Part shown: positions 41,067-55,700 of the stretch, in pieces
Layout of the letters: each line of letters starts with the position of its first letter
How positions within the stretch are numbered: position 1 is the first letter of the stretch
Source: Ancistrus triradiatus
Taxonomy: Eukaryota > Chordata > Actinopteri > Siluriformes > Loricariidae
Direction: 5' to 3'
Length of the DNA: 64,000 bases
Assembly (NCBI GenBank): GCA_025084515.1
Contig: JAJAGP010000092.1
Span: 124,001 to 188,000 of the forward strand
Translations under genes and position numbers: made by a program
Notes under the pieces: generated by a model
The model's input: the letters and a program-made list of their open reading frames with translations, nothing else
Databases searched by the model: none
What the model was told of the DNA's origin: nothing

Positions 41067-44000
41067 CTGGGGAAATAAAGCTAGTTTTAACAAAAGATAG
41101 GAAGGCAACATGGAAACTAATACTTACTGCACACTTAAATGGGAGAAAAAGCAAGGGTGAGAGAGAGAGATCATAAATCATAAATTCCACAGACCTCAAT
41201 CCAATCTAGCATCTATGGTATGTACTGGACAAACAAGTCTGACCCATGGTGGCCTTACAACTAATACAACTTAAAGGATCAGCTGCTAAAGTCTTGAGAT
41301 CAGATACCACAGGACATCTTCAAAGCCCTTGTGTAATGAATGCCTCAAAGGATCAGAGCCTTGGTGGCATCAGAGGGATCTGCACAACAGTAAGTGTACA
41401 GTGGTACCTTGGTTACTGAGCAAATTCTTCTCGTAAGGAATAATGTAAATTGAATGAATCAGATCCAGACCCCCTGAAAAGCCACACTGTACACGGCATT
41501 AAATGCATTAATGGAGTTGTATTGTACAGGTGCTGCCTGATTTACGAAGGGGATATGATCCAAAAAATCTATATTAAGTTAAATGTGTCATGAACCGATG
41601 ACTTTATTTATGACATAGACTATACTGTATCATAGGGAAGCCTATTACACAGTAACACTTACATTAGCCTACAGTTGGACAAAATTATTAACACAAAGCT
41701 TATTTCATAATAAAGTTTTGAAAAATCTCATGTAATTTAGTGAGTAATGGATTGAAAGCAAACACTTACAGTGAGACAAAAAAGTCTTTAGTCAGCCACT
41801 GATTGTGCAAGTTCTCCTACTTAGAAGGATGAGAGGGGTCTGTAATTTTCATCATAGGTACACTTCAATTATGAGAGACAAAATGAGAAAACAAATCCAG
41901 GAAATCAAATTGTAGGATTTGTAAAGAATTTAATTGTAAATCATGGTGGAAAATAAGTGTCCCCCTGCTTAAGCCAGTACAAGTCCAGGCCTGTCTGAAG
42001 TTTGCCAGAGAGCATATGGATGATCCAGAAGAGGATTGGGAGACTATCATGTGGTCAGACGAAACCAAAATAGAACTTTTTGGTAAAAACTCAAATCGTC
42101 GTGTTTTTGGAGAAAGAAGAATGCTGAGTTGCATCTCAAGAACACCATGCCTACTGTGGAAAGCATGGGGTGGAAAATATGCTTTGGGGTGCTTTTCTGC
42201 AAGGGGAAGGACGAACGGATCCGGTTTTAAGGGAAAGAGAATGTTTCATGAGATTTTAAGCCAAAACCTTCCTTCCATCAGTGAAGCGCGTTGAAGATGA
42301 ACGTTAGTTGGGTCTTCCAGCATGGACAATGGATACAAACAACACGCTCGGGCAACGAGGGGAGTGGCTCCATAAAAAAAGGCATTCAAGGTCCTGGAGT
42401 TGCTAGACAGTCTCCAGACCTCAACCCCATAGAAAAATTTGCGGAGGGAGTTGAAAGTCCATGTTTGCCCAGTGACAGCCCCAAAAAACATCACTGCTCT
42501 AGAGGAAGATTCTGCATGGAGGAATGGGCCAAAGTACCGCTTTACAGTGGTGCAAACCTGGTGAACACTTACAGGAAACATTTTGACCTCTGTCATTGCC
42601 AAAGAGGTTATGTATAAAGTATCGAGTTGGAATTGTTAGTGACCAAATACTTATTTTCCACACATAAGTTACCAAATTAAATTCTTTAAAGTACTACAGT
42701 GGATTTCGTGATTTTTTTTTTTTTCTCCTTTTGTTAAACTGCTCTGATGCAAATATCTAATTAGACAATCACATGGCAGCAACTCAGTGTATTTAGGCAA
42801 GTAGGCATATTCAAGACAACCTGCTGAATTTCAGACTGAGCATCAGAATGTGGAAGAAAAGTGATTAAGTGACTTTGAGTGTGGCATGGTTGTTGGTGCT
42901 AGACAGGCTACTTCGAGTATTTCAGAAACTGCTGATCTATTGGAATTTTCATGCACAGCCATCTGTATGGGTTTACAGAAAACAGTCCAAAAAGAGAAAA
43001 TATCCAGTGAGCAGCAGTTTTCTGGGTGTAAATGCCTTGTTGATGCCAGAGTCAGAGCAGAATGGTTCAAGCTGATAGAAAAACAACAGTAACTCAAATA
43101 ACCACTCGTTACAACCAAGGTAAGCAGAAGAGCATCACTGAAAGCACAACACACCTAACAATGAATCAGCAGCAGTTCAAGACGACACCAGGTGCCACTC
43201 CCGTCAGCAAAGAACAAGCAAGCGAGGCTATAATTTACACAGGCTCACCAAAATTGGATAATAGAAAAAGACTTAATTGAGTCTTTTCTGGTCTGACATT
43301 TGGATGGTAGGGTCAGAATTTGGCATAAACAATACAGTGGTGCTTGAAAGTTTGTGAACCCTTTAGAATTTCCTATATTTCTGCATAAAAATGACCCAAG
43401 ACATCATCAGATTTCTACACAATTCCTAAAAGTAGATAAAGAGATGAAAAAAAAATATTATACTTGGTCATTTATTTATTGAGGAAAATGAACCAATATT
43501 ACATATTAGTGAGTGGCAAAAGTATGTGAACCTTTGCTTTCAGTAATTGATTGAAAACACCTGACTAACTTCACCTTCAAATTAACTGTTAATCCTAGAG
43601 GTTCACATACTTTTACCACTCACTAATATGTAATATTGGATCATTTTCCTCAATAAATAAATGACCAAGTATAATATTTTTGTCTCATTTGTTTAACTGG
43701 GTTCTCTTTATCTACTTTTAGAACTTGTGTGAAAATCTGATGATGTTTTAGGTCATATTTATGCAGAAATATAGAAAATTCTAAAGGGCTCACAAACTTT
43801 CAAGCACCACTGTATGAAATCATGGATCCATCCTGAATTGTTTCAACAGTTCAGGCTGGTGATAGTTGTGTAATGTTGTCAGTGAAATTTTCTTGGTACA
43901 CTTTGACCCCCTTAATACCAAATGAGCATTGTTTCAATGCCACAGCTTACCTGAGTATTGCTGCTGACCATGTGCATCCCTTTATGACCACAGTGTACCC

Positions 44001-46730
44001 ATCTACTGATGCCTACTTTCAGCAGGATAATGCATCATTTCACAAGGCTTAAATCAACTCAAACTGGTTTCCTGAACATTATAATGAGTGCAGTCTACTC
44101 AAATGGACTCCATAGTCATCAGATATCAATCCAATAGAGCACCCTTGGGGTGTGGTGGAACAGTAGATTTGCACCATGGATGTGCAGCCGACACTGTGTG
44201 ATGTTATGTCAATATGGACCAAAATCCATGATTAATGTTTACCACATCTTGTTGAATCTATGCCACAAGGAATTAGGGCAGTTCTGAAGACAAAAGACAG
44301 TCCAACCGGTACTACCAAGGTGTACCTAATAAAGCGGCTGGTGAGAGAATGAAGTGTTGCTGCATTTTACCTTCAGACTGTCAGGGACAAGCCTCTTCCT
44401 TGCCTTTTTAGTGACAGCCTGTGGTTTGAGTTCCTCCTCCTTAAACGGATGTATGCAGGGGTCAAACATATCCTGACCCGGAATGGTCGAAAGTTCCACA
44501 TCAGCAGGGTCGGGTTCAAAGGTCATCAGCAAGCCACTGGTATTGGACCTCGGTGGAGCACTGACTGGTGGGCAGGTAGGGGAGGGTGTAGGTTCCAGGC
44601 TGCCCTGAGAAGAACCTGATGATACAGAGACATGAAAATGTGTGTCTGGGTCAGGAACATGTCTCTTTGTTTCAACCTCCTAAACATTATGAAACTAAGG
44701 TAAAATGACTAGATGTGGGCCCAAGAAATCAGACCGGGTTCTACTTGGGGCTAGTCTAATGTTCCTCAACCTTGGTGCAAATCAGCAGACTCCACATGTA
44801 TGAAATGTTTCAGGTGTAGACAACTGTGTATGCTGGAAAATACAGTGGGGCAAAAAAGTATTTAGTCAGCCACGGATTGTCGTTAAACGGCACGTACCTG
44901 TATACAATATCCGAACCATTTTCCAGAACGAGATACATTTGAATAACAGGGTTTGGCTGTGTGCGAAATTCCAAATACAGTGGGGTCAAAAAGTATTTAG
45001 TCAGCCACTAATTGTGCAAGTTCTCCTACTTAGAAAGATGATAGAGGTCTGTAATTTTCATCATAGGTACACCTCAACTATGAGAGACAAAAAAAAAATC
45101 CAGGAAATCACATTGTAGGATTTTTAAAGAATTTAACTGTAAATCATGGTGGAAAATAAATATTTGGCCACTCACAAACAAGCAAGATTTCTGGCTCTCA
45201 CAGACCTGTAACATCTTCTTTAAGAAGTTCTTCTGTCCTCCACTCATTACCTGTATTAATGGCACCTGTTTGATCTCGTTATCTGGTCCAAACTCAACCA
45301 TGAGCAAGACCAAAGAGCTGTTAAAAACACCAGGAAGAAAATTGTAGACCTGCAACCGGCTGGAAGAGTGAATCTACAATAGCCAAGCAGGTTGGTGTGA
45401 ATCAAATCAACTGTGGGCGCAATTGTAAGGAAAAGGAAGACATACAAAACCATAGAAAATGTCTCTCGATCGGGGCTCATGCAGATCTCACCCCGTTTGG
45501 AGGTCAAATGATCATGAGAACGGGTGAACAAAAAATCCTGGAACTACATAGAGGGAACCTGATGGACTGACCGGCAGAGAGCTGGGACCAAAGTAACAAA
45601 GTACCTCCAGTAACACACTTCGCGAGAGGGACTCAGAACCCTGCCCCCCCCCAGTGGCCAGGCGTGTCCCAATCTTTAAGCCAGTACATGTCAGGCCCAT
45701 CTGGAAGTTTGGCAGAGAGCCATAGGGATGATCCAGAAGAGGATTGGAGAATATAATTGTGGTCAGATGAAAACAAAAATAGAACTTCTTTGGTAAAAAA
45801 CTCAACACCGTGTTTGGAGAAGAAGCAAAGCATACTGAGTTGCACCCAAAAAACACCATTACTACTGTTAAAGAGGAAGGGAGACATAATGCTGTTTGGG
45901 CTGTTTGCAGAGGGGACAGGACGAATGATCCGTGTTAAGGAAAAATGACGGGGACATTATCGAGAGATTTTAAGCCAAAACCTCCTCCCTCAGTGAGAGC
46001 ATTGAAGAGGACAGTGGCTGGTCTTCAGCCATGGACAATGATCCCCAAAAACACACCCGCCGGGACTGAAGGAGCGGCTCTGTAAAAAGCATTCAAGTTC
46101 CTGGAGGGGCCTAGCCAGTCTCCAGACCTCAACCCCAAAAAAATGTGTGGAGGGAGTTGAAAGTCCATGTTTACCCAGTGACAGCCCCAAAACATCAACT
46201 GCTCTAGAGGAGATCTGCATGGAGGAATGGGCCAAAATACCAGCTACAGTGTGTGCAAACCTGGTGAAGACTTACAGGAAACGTTTGACCTCTGTCATTG
46301 CCAACAAAGGTTATGTTACAAAGTATTGAGTTGAACTTTTGTTATTGACCAAATACTTATTTTCCACCATAATTTACAATGAAATTCTTTAAAAATCCTA
46401 CAATGTGATTTCCTGGATTTTTTTTCTCATTTTGTCTCTCATAGTTGAAGTGTACCTACGATGAAAATTACAGACCTCTCTTATCTTTCTAAGTAGGAGA
46501 ACTTGCACAATAAGTGGCTGACTAAATACTTTTTGGCCCCACTGTATTTGGAATTTCACACACACTCTTTAATGACCGGGGTCTTAACAATTATAACAAC
46601 TTATATAAGGAAATAAAAATCTGTGTTTTAACACTGGACATTGTGGCGGTAAACAGCTGGTCACCTCAACAACCAATTAATGAAAGAATCCACAGGCATA
46701 GGCGAAAGTTTATGACCAGACATCAGTCTA

Positions 46731-46768
<38 letters not shown>

Positions 46769-49700
46769 AAACTATTACCGGTCGTGTACTCTCTTGCTCG
46801 TTGGCTAACGTTTAGACTAGAGACTGTTCTAACTTGGTTGATGTGTTGAAAGACTTTTTGTTTAAGTTACTCATGTTTCTTCGTATGACTTTCCGCTATT
46901 TGCACCATCTGCAACAAGCTGTAAATGGAGTTTGTATGCTTATGAGCCTGTCCTATTGTAAGAATCCTTTGTTTGTCCCCCATTACTTGCATATTCTCTC
47001 TCACCTATAACTATATAAACTGGTTCACATTCACTCACTGAGTCTCTGTTTCATCTGGCTGATCTTTCATGCTGTTTGTAAATCAATGCACTTTTGGCTT
47101 CCAACAAACATACCCACAAGTTAATACTGTACCCTCCCTCCATTAGGCCCCACTTGTTCATTCATTATCTGATATGCATATCCATAAGACCACAACCCTT
47201 TGCTTATTTATTTGTAGTACCACTGGTTGGATCAGTGTATTAACTGAAAAAGGAACTTTCCAGAATTCTAAAATCTAAAACATTACGGATTAAGGATCAT
47301 TAATTACTTGCAAATTAAGTAAAAGATAAATCCTTACAATTTCCCCAAATTAATTCCACCACTGTACCATTATGGCATTAAGGGTGCAGTTCGTTATGCC
47401 TCATTTGAAAAGGCAATTTCTGCAATATGTCTTTTGAGGCTGACCAATTCGGCATGATCCACAGTTATATAAGGAAACTTTATAATCTATGTTTATAATT
47501 ACACATCCAAACATAAAGTGTACCAGTTCTGAGTGAAAAATAGTTCTAGCATGTGTAAATGTAACGGATTTGTGAGAGTGTACCAATTTTGTAATTCATT
47601 GTACATATTCAATGTACATAGTTTGCAATTCATTGCAAATATCTAAGACAAATCAGGCCAGCCATGGTGAAAACTGGTGTGTTTGAAAAAGCACCGACAA
47701 ATCTCTGTAGCTTGCTGAACACCAACACAACTTCTTTGTTAAGTGTTTACTCATGACCGGTAAATTCAATAGAAGGAATATGTTTATTTAATTCCGTTAT
47801 CATTGGAGTTGCCAGGTTACAAGTATGTACTCAAAATACAACATTTGGTAAGTTCTTTTTATTTTTTTTCCACCATTAGCCCTGAATGTAGGGTTGCCAA
47901 CTTCTTCAACCGCACGCACGCACCCCCAGCAGCTGACCAACAATAATGAAAATCACAAAGTTTCATTAACCATACTATAAATTTACTAATTTCACAGTGT
48001 AAAAGGACAAACTACTACTGCACTCGCTTAGATGTATTTATTTTTAATTTATATAATATTTATTAATTTTAGTCATTTTCAGAAAATGAATTTTGAAAGC
48101 TTTCACAAATCTTAAAATGCCTAAAAGTCATAAATATTATGTAAATAAACATGTATTATTCAAAGTTGTGAAAGCTTTCACAAATCTGAAAATGCTTAAA
48201 AGTCATAACAATTACATAAACAAATGTGTTTTATACAAAATTATATTTGTGAAAGCTTTCATAAATCAGATTAGGCCAAAAAATAATAAATAACATCATA
48301 ATAAATATTTATTAGACAAAATTATATCTGTGAAAGCTTTCACAAATCAGAAAATGCCTACACATAACACACAGTACGTAAATAACTGCCTATTAGACAA
48401 AGTTATATCTGTGATAGCTTTCAGAACTGATGGAGGGTAACTTTAACCTGTGCTGATTCTCTATATGATCAGTTTTTGAAGTTCTACGGCTGCTTGGACG
48501 GTTTATGGGGAGTTAAATTAAAGGCTTAATTATTTCGGGTGGTATCATTTTCCATCCTCACAGTTTATACAAGCCACATACAGACAAAATTAAGACTGTG
48601 AAAAGTTTCACAAATCAGCCTGGTCAGTTACTGCAGGTGTCAGAAATCTAATGGTTACCTTTAGAAGTTATAAGCTTTTGAAAATAAAGCCCTAAAATGT
48701 AATGCCAAATGATTTCGCTTTAGATGATGACACCATCTGAATTCACAAATCAGGACGAGCCATATGTAGTATTAATCACAATTTAATCTGACTTCATCAC
48801 GGAATGCAAGACGAAAAAAGCTCAATCGCTAACCACAAGCCAACTTTACTGCGGTTGGCCTTTTGGCTTCCCACTCTTTTTTATAGTTGCAAAGTCTTTT
48901 TTTTCTTTACAGGTTCACTGCTCATTTTGACAGCATAAGGCTCCGCTCACAGCACACACACTGGTCTGTCACTAACGTAGCTACTACAACCATGAGTTTG
49001 TATCAGTTTTGGCGCGTTGTTGGCCAATGAGGCTGTGATTGGAATACGGGACTAGAGCTCAAAATTGCCCATAAATCGTGACGTTCCGGACAATACAGGA
49101 CGGTTGGCAACCCTACCTGAATATCACATCTAGTATCAAGGCTAGCTTACATTACATTACATTACATTACAAGTTCTTATCCAGAGCAATTTACAACTGA
49201 TGCAATCTTACAATGTACAATCAAAGCAGTTGTGGGTTAAGGGCCTTGGCAGTGATGTGGCTTAAACCCTGGACCTTCTGGTCTATAGTCCATTACCTTA
49301 ATCACTGCGCTGCCTCAGTTCTCCATCCAAGACAAAAATCCAAGACAGCGAATCAATATCCAATATTAGCGTGTATACCATACAAGGCAAACCATTTAAC
49401 AGCAAGCAGAAAAAAATGACATACAGCATCAGCACCAACTCATAAGATTCTATCTGTGAATTAGTATGTAATAATATCTACAAACATTTAAAATTGCTTA
49501 AAGTCAAGTCAAGTCAGATTTATTTATATAGCGCTTTTTACAATGGAGCATTGTCTCAAAGCAACTTTACAAGTTTAGATTATCTCCTAATAACTACGTC
49601 CAATCCCAAATTGAGCAAGCCTAGGGCGACAGAGGCAAGGAAAAACTCCCTGAGTGTTATAGGAAGAAACCTTAGGAGGACCAAGACTCAAAAAAGGACC

Positions 49701-52700
49701 CAACCTCCTTGGGCGGCGTAGATGATAAATCTAAGAGCGAAACTAAAGTCATGGAGTCAAAGTTCGAATAGAATGTGAAGTATGCACATCGACATTAAGT
49801 GGCCGGGTATGGTGGGGCTGGAGCTGACGACGGAGCTGAAGGTGTTTTTAGAATTACAGTTCTGTGCCATTTAATGATTTCATGATTGCAAACGTGTTGT
49901 TGACCAAAATGGACATTGACCGGACAATACCACACAGTCACATAGTCTTTTTATGCTACTGTAATGTAAATACACAGGGTGTCTTCCACAAGAAAGCTGT
50001 GTGCAAACGATACAAAAATGCATCAGAGATATCAGTGAAAACACGAGTGGAACACTACCATCTACACAGCATCCCTAATGCACCACAGTAATGTACTGTT
50101 ACAGCCCTGTGTAAGAGAAAGCCATAACACTTGAGTATGGTTATGATGGACCGGATACTTTTGTTTGACAGAAGCCAAAAATCCACCTGTAGACAGTATT
50201 ATGAAAAACACGTAAGATCAGCCAGATGATTCGCAACATTGATTCGCTGTTGAGGTGCCCAGATGTTTCTGCCGCAATGTCCAGAGTTCCTTTTATAATT
50301 TTTAAGACCTTGGTCATTACAGTGAATGGATATTGATCAGATAGTGATTAAACAGTGCATACCTGTACTACATACTAATCCACAAATGGTGCAATCTCCT
50401 ATGCAACTGTGTTAAGACCTTATGTTGCACACTCAGTACGTATACAGACATAGCCTAGTATACTGAGGGTCTACTTAGTAGGTGTCACATTCCAAAGCAA
50501 AAGAAAATGTTGAATTTGAACTGTAATTTAGCTCCGGAATTAGAAAGGGTATTGGATGCAACTATTCAGTACATATTCAGTTCCTCTCCTTCTTGGTTGT
50601 TCAGCCTCATCACATTTCAAAGTGTGAATGAGAATCTTACTCTTGCTTATTTAAAAACATTTATGTAAGTCGAATTACAGTAGTTACACCGGAAAAAGAA
50701 CGAAAGCTCGCCAAAGATTAATATAGAGAGAACAGCGACACCTAGTGGTGATCAGAAATTATACCTGCAATTTACAAGGACGTTCCAGTCTCTAAGATTT
50801 TTACTGAATGTGAAATTAGAGTCGTTTTCAATCAATGGGATGACAATCAGGTGTGAGTGGGCACCCTGTTTTATTTAAAGAACAGGGATCTATCAAAGTC
50901 TGCTCTTCACAACACGTTTGTGGAAGTGTATCATGGGGACCTCAGAAAAAGAGTTATTTATGCTCATCAGCCTGGAAAAGGTTACAAAACCATCTCTAAA
51001 GAGTTTGGACTCCACCAATCCACAATCGGACAAAGGGTAACAATGGTCTTGAGTAAATTCAAGACCATTGTTACCCTTCCCAGGAGTGGTCGACCAACAA
51101 AGGTCACTCCAAGAGCAAGGCGTGTAACAGTTGGCGACTTCACAAATGACCCCAGGGTAACTTCTAAGCAACTGAAGGCCTCTCTCACATTGGCTAATAT
51201 TAATGTTCATGAGTCCACCATCAGAAAAACACTGAACAACAATGGTGTGGAAGGCAGGGTTGCAAGGAGAAAGCCACTGCTCTCCAAAAAGAACATTGCT
51301 GCTCATCTGCAGCTTGCTAAAGATCACGTAAACAAGCCAGAAGGCTACTGGAAGAATGTTTTGTGGAAAGAAAAGTGTTATGTTTCGAGAAAAGAAAACA
51401 CTGCATTCCAGCATAAGAACCTTATCCCATCTGTGAAACATGGTGGTGGTAGTATTATGGTTTGGGCCTGTTTTGCTGCATCTGGGTCAGGACATCTTGC
51501 CATCATTGATGGAACAATGAATTCTGAATTATATCAGGGAATCCTACAGGAAAATGTCAGGACATCTGTCCATGAACTGAATCTCAAGAGAAGGTGGGTC
51601 ATGCAGCAAGACAACGACCCAAAGCACACAAGTCGTTTAGGTCAACGTCCTGTTTAACTGAACGTAACGCGGACGTCAAATGGCACATGCATGTTTCAGT
51701 GGAAAGTCCCCACAGGGGTAGAAAGACACTTAGCTCAAAACTCTCAGCTCCGTGCTACATGAAGTGGATTAAGCGAATATGGAAAGTGAGTTAGTGAGTG
51801 TGTGAAGGTGTTTAAGGGTTTTGATCCAAGTTTCAAAATATGTATACTTTTATGTCAAGCATAAATGTAAGATAAAGATATGTGTTTAAAAAAAACACAT
51901 TAACTCAAGTCTGAACCTCTTGTTGATTTGTGTTGTTAAATTATGTGATTGAGAATTTAGAAATATGTTCACTGTAAATGTCATGTGGCCATTTTTTATT
52001 ATTACTATCATTACTATCATTGGGGTTTATTCACATTTGTCCATTGCATATCCTGGTCAGGGACGCAGGGATCCGGATATCTACGGCATTGTACACAGCG
52101 TGCAGGTCTAAAAGTCGAAGGTCATCTTAAAATAATATTATAGCAGGTACTTGGCCAATAATAACAACACCTCATCCAAATCCAGAGACCGTACGCATAG
52201 CCACTTTTGTTTTTTTTTCTTCTTACATTCACAAGTCAGGTGCAAGTTACACCAGTTACTGAGATTCTACACTTTGAACATTAGACTAATCTAAAAAATG
52301 CTTTATTTTATGCTTTTCAAAATGCATTTACTGTAGGATCCTTTTGCATAGGTTCTGCAGTATCCATAGATGTGTGAAACTTGCAGACATGCTGAAAAAA
52401 CTGGTTTAGTTGTCTTTTAGGCAAATACTGGATCATTCATGGCATGTGTTGAAGTTAAAGGAGCTTTTTTCATCCACACGTGTGTCTCACTGGTTTGCAG
52501 TGAATTGTACCAAAGAGCACGTTTCCTGCTCAGTGTCCTGTAGCTGACTTGGACTATGCCATGTGTAAAACGCCACACACATGTTCCTGAGTATATCATA
52601 CTCTACAGCACTGCTGATCTGTACAGTCCAGATGTGGATCATTTAAAGCATCTGCTCAAGATGTGTTTAGGTCTTTGGTTTGATCACATATCCAGCCTTG

Positions 52701-55700
52701 TGTGAAATGGCTTAAGATAATTCATTCACTCAGTGTCTTATCCACTTAATCCTGGTCAGGGTCATGGGAAAGCTGGTGCCTAGTCGGCGGCCCAGGGCAC
52801 AAAGCAGAAACAACCCAAGACAGGGCACCAATCCATCGTGGATCACATACACTCACACACTCATACACTAAGGGCAATTCAGAAACACCAATCATCCTAA
52901 TACGTATATCCTTGGACTGTGAGAGGAATCCAGAGTACCCAGAGTAAACTCACACAGACGCAGGTCACACCCCCTGAGATCAAACTCAGGACCTTCTTGC
53001 TTTGAGGTGATGGTGCTACCCACCGAGCCATCGCGCCACCCCGGCTTAAGATAGGTGTATTCAAATTGTGAAATCAAATCGAATTGTGAACTCAGTATCG
53101 TGAATCTAAATCACAGCAAAGTGTATCGTTACACTCCCAGCATTAGCTGTTAATCAGTCCAATGGTCACTGCCTTGATTAAGTTAAGTCCTTGATTAAAA
53201 TGATTACACAGCACAGAGCATGTCTGTATGTATCTAAAGCAGACATAATAGTACATAAGCACTAAATAGGTAAGCAAACATTTATTTGGAATTACAATAT
53301 TTCAGTCCAAGTCCCACCTAAGTCTCTTGCTCTGTCTTTGTCTCATTTTCTGTTCCTATAGTTCCTTTCTTTTTCTCTTTCTTATCTACCGCATGGTCTC
53401 TTTGTCTGTAAGTAAAGACTGATAGCAGTTGAATTACTGTACAGTCCAAACCCAATCCAATCTTAACTGCTTTATAACACAGGATAAACCTACACAATCA
53501 TGCACACACACACGTACACACCCATTAAACAAAGTCTAAGCAATTCTTTTGTAGGTTGAGGTTGCAAGAAGTTTGTCCTAACAGTAGCATGGATTCATCC
53601 ATCTAAACATATTCCAATGCCATAATTCATGTATGAACCTGCTTGATTAAACTATAAAAACATAATAAAATATACTGAAATGGATAATGTGCTAACTTCG
53701 CAAAATATACTGCAGCACACTAACTAAAGCGCAATAAAGATAAAACATCTGCACACCTCCCTGGGCAAAACTTACAAACATTACAAACCACTGGACCATG
53801 TTCTCTCATGTTGTGGTGTGTAGTTATGTTTTATGGTAGCAGAAACATGCTGTCATACTCCTAAATTTAATCAATGATGTTTCTGTGGTAACATGGCATT
53901 AAGCCTACTTGCGGGATGGGCGGTGTTGCCAGGGCTTGAAGCCCCAAAAAGTATACCAATCCCCACACTAGGCTTTGGCCTAAATGTATTATCGTATAAA
54001 TGATATTATCGTGTTATAAATTAATTTAGGAGATACCCCACATGAACATCACATGACCAGCATAGAGCCACTATGTAAGCAACTGTATAGAAACTATAAA
54101 AACAAAATCATTTTCTGTGCTATTGTTAAGGCAACAAACGTATTGTTAAGAAAAAATAATAATAATATTAATATAATGAAAACCCACAAAAAGAAACACA
54201 TGAATTGCTCACAACAAGCTTTAATAAACACCCACACAGAAAAGACCAGCTCTAATGAGAGCCAAACCACACAGGGGACTGCCAGAACAAAAATGGTAAG
54301 TATACACTACTAATAAAAACATAAGACATGAACTATAAGCTTATAAGAAAAGGCACAAATATTTACAGCAAATCTGGGGACTGGGCAGACCAAGGAAATG
54401 CAGCAATCTGGCGAAGCCACTCCTGGTCAACCCTTGCTCTGTGTGGGCGAGCATTACCCTGCTGAAAAAAGCAAGCTGAGAGCCCTGCCATAAGAGGCAA
54501 CACGTATGGCTGCAGGATCTCCTGCACATATCGCTGAGCTGTTAGTGTCCCTCGTATCACTAGGAGTGACCGTCTGTCATATGAGATGGCTCCCCAGATT
54601 AAAAGCACTTTTACCATCTTGTGGCAAGACCCAGTGTCTAATCAGACCACACCTGTAACCATTTACATACCTGCATGCCAAGTTCAGCAGCAATCCGACA
54701 TTTCCATCTGGGTGTGTTGCTTTTTGTCAACAATAACAGCAGTAATAATAATAATAATAATAATAATAATACAGTGTAAATACAGCTAAAACGGTGATAT
54801 AAAATTACATAAAACCATGGTGTGGGATCAATTATGTGTTATTTATTAATTGAGTAAAAATTTATTAACTGAACAATAGATTCACCAATCAAGGACACTC
54901 CCACTAATGCCACTAAAACAGAGATGTCCCCAATCATTCATTAAGCGAAATGCACAATAACATTCTGGGCAGACCGGAAATACCACCCCTGTTAGGCACT
55001 TCATTAGCAACACCCTGGAAAGCAAGGCTATGTTTAATGAATTGCAATTCTAAGACAGGGGTTCACTAGTACCACTCCCGCCAAAAACAACTTCTATACA
55101 TTTACATTTACAGCATTTAGCAGACGCCCTTATCCAGAGCGACTTCCAACTGATACAATCCAAGCAATTGTGGGTTAAGGGTCTTGCTCAAGGACCCAAC
55201 AGTGGCAGCTTGGCAGAGGTGGGATTTGAACCCTGGACCTTCTGGTCCATAGTCCAGTACCTTAACCAGTAGGCTACCACAGTCTATAGGTTACAGTGGC
55301 AAGTATTTAATGTAACCTCCCCTTACTTTGAGCAACAGTAGCATCTGGCAGCTTCATCAGGATGCCAAGTTGACCCTTCTATAGCTTGATCAAGAATGGT
55401 CTTTTTGGAAGGGTAGCAGCCAAGAAACCACTTTTTCAGAAAGGGAACAGGGTAAAAAGGCTAAGATGTGCTAAAGCTCACAAAGATTGAAATGGTGTAT
55501 TATATAGTGACGAATACAAAACATTTTTGGGTCCAATCATCACCAAGTTGTTATATATGGTCATTACACCATTGCTAAAACAGCAAATCCAATGGTAGCC
55601 TAAGACTTTTGCACAGCACTATGTAAATGCCATCCTCACGTAATTTAAATTTAAATTATGTGTGTTGTTCTAATAACACAATTAATGCCATGAGCAAATA

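Noticed and set aside
46980..47110. Possible solo LTR (CTATATAAACTGG box followed by GTCTCTG)
   Set aside because: No TG..CA ends, target duplication or second copy could be found; kept only as a remark in the intron entry.
48093..48424. CRISPR-like repeat-spacer array
   Set aside because: The units are about 80 bp with related spacers inside a hAT element in a vertebrate genome; a transposon minisatellite explains it.
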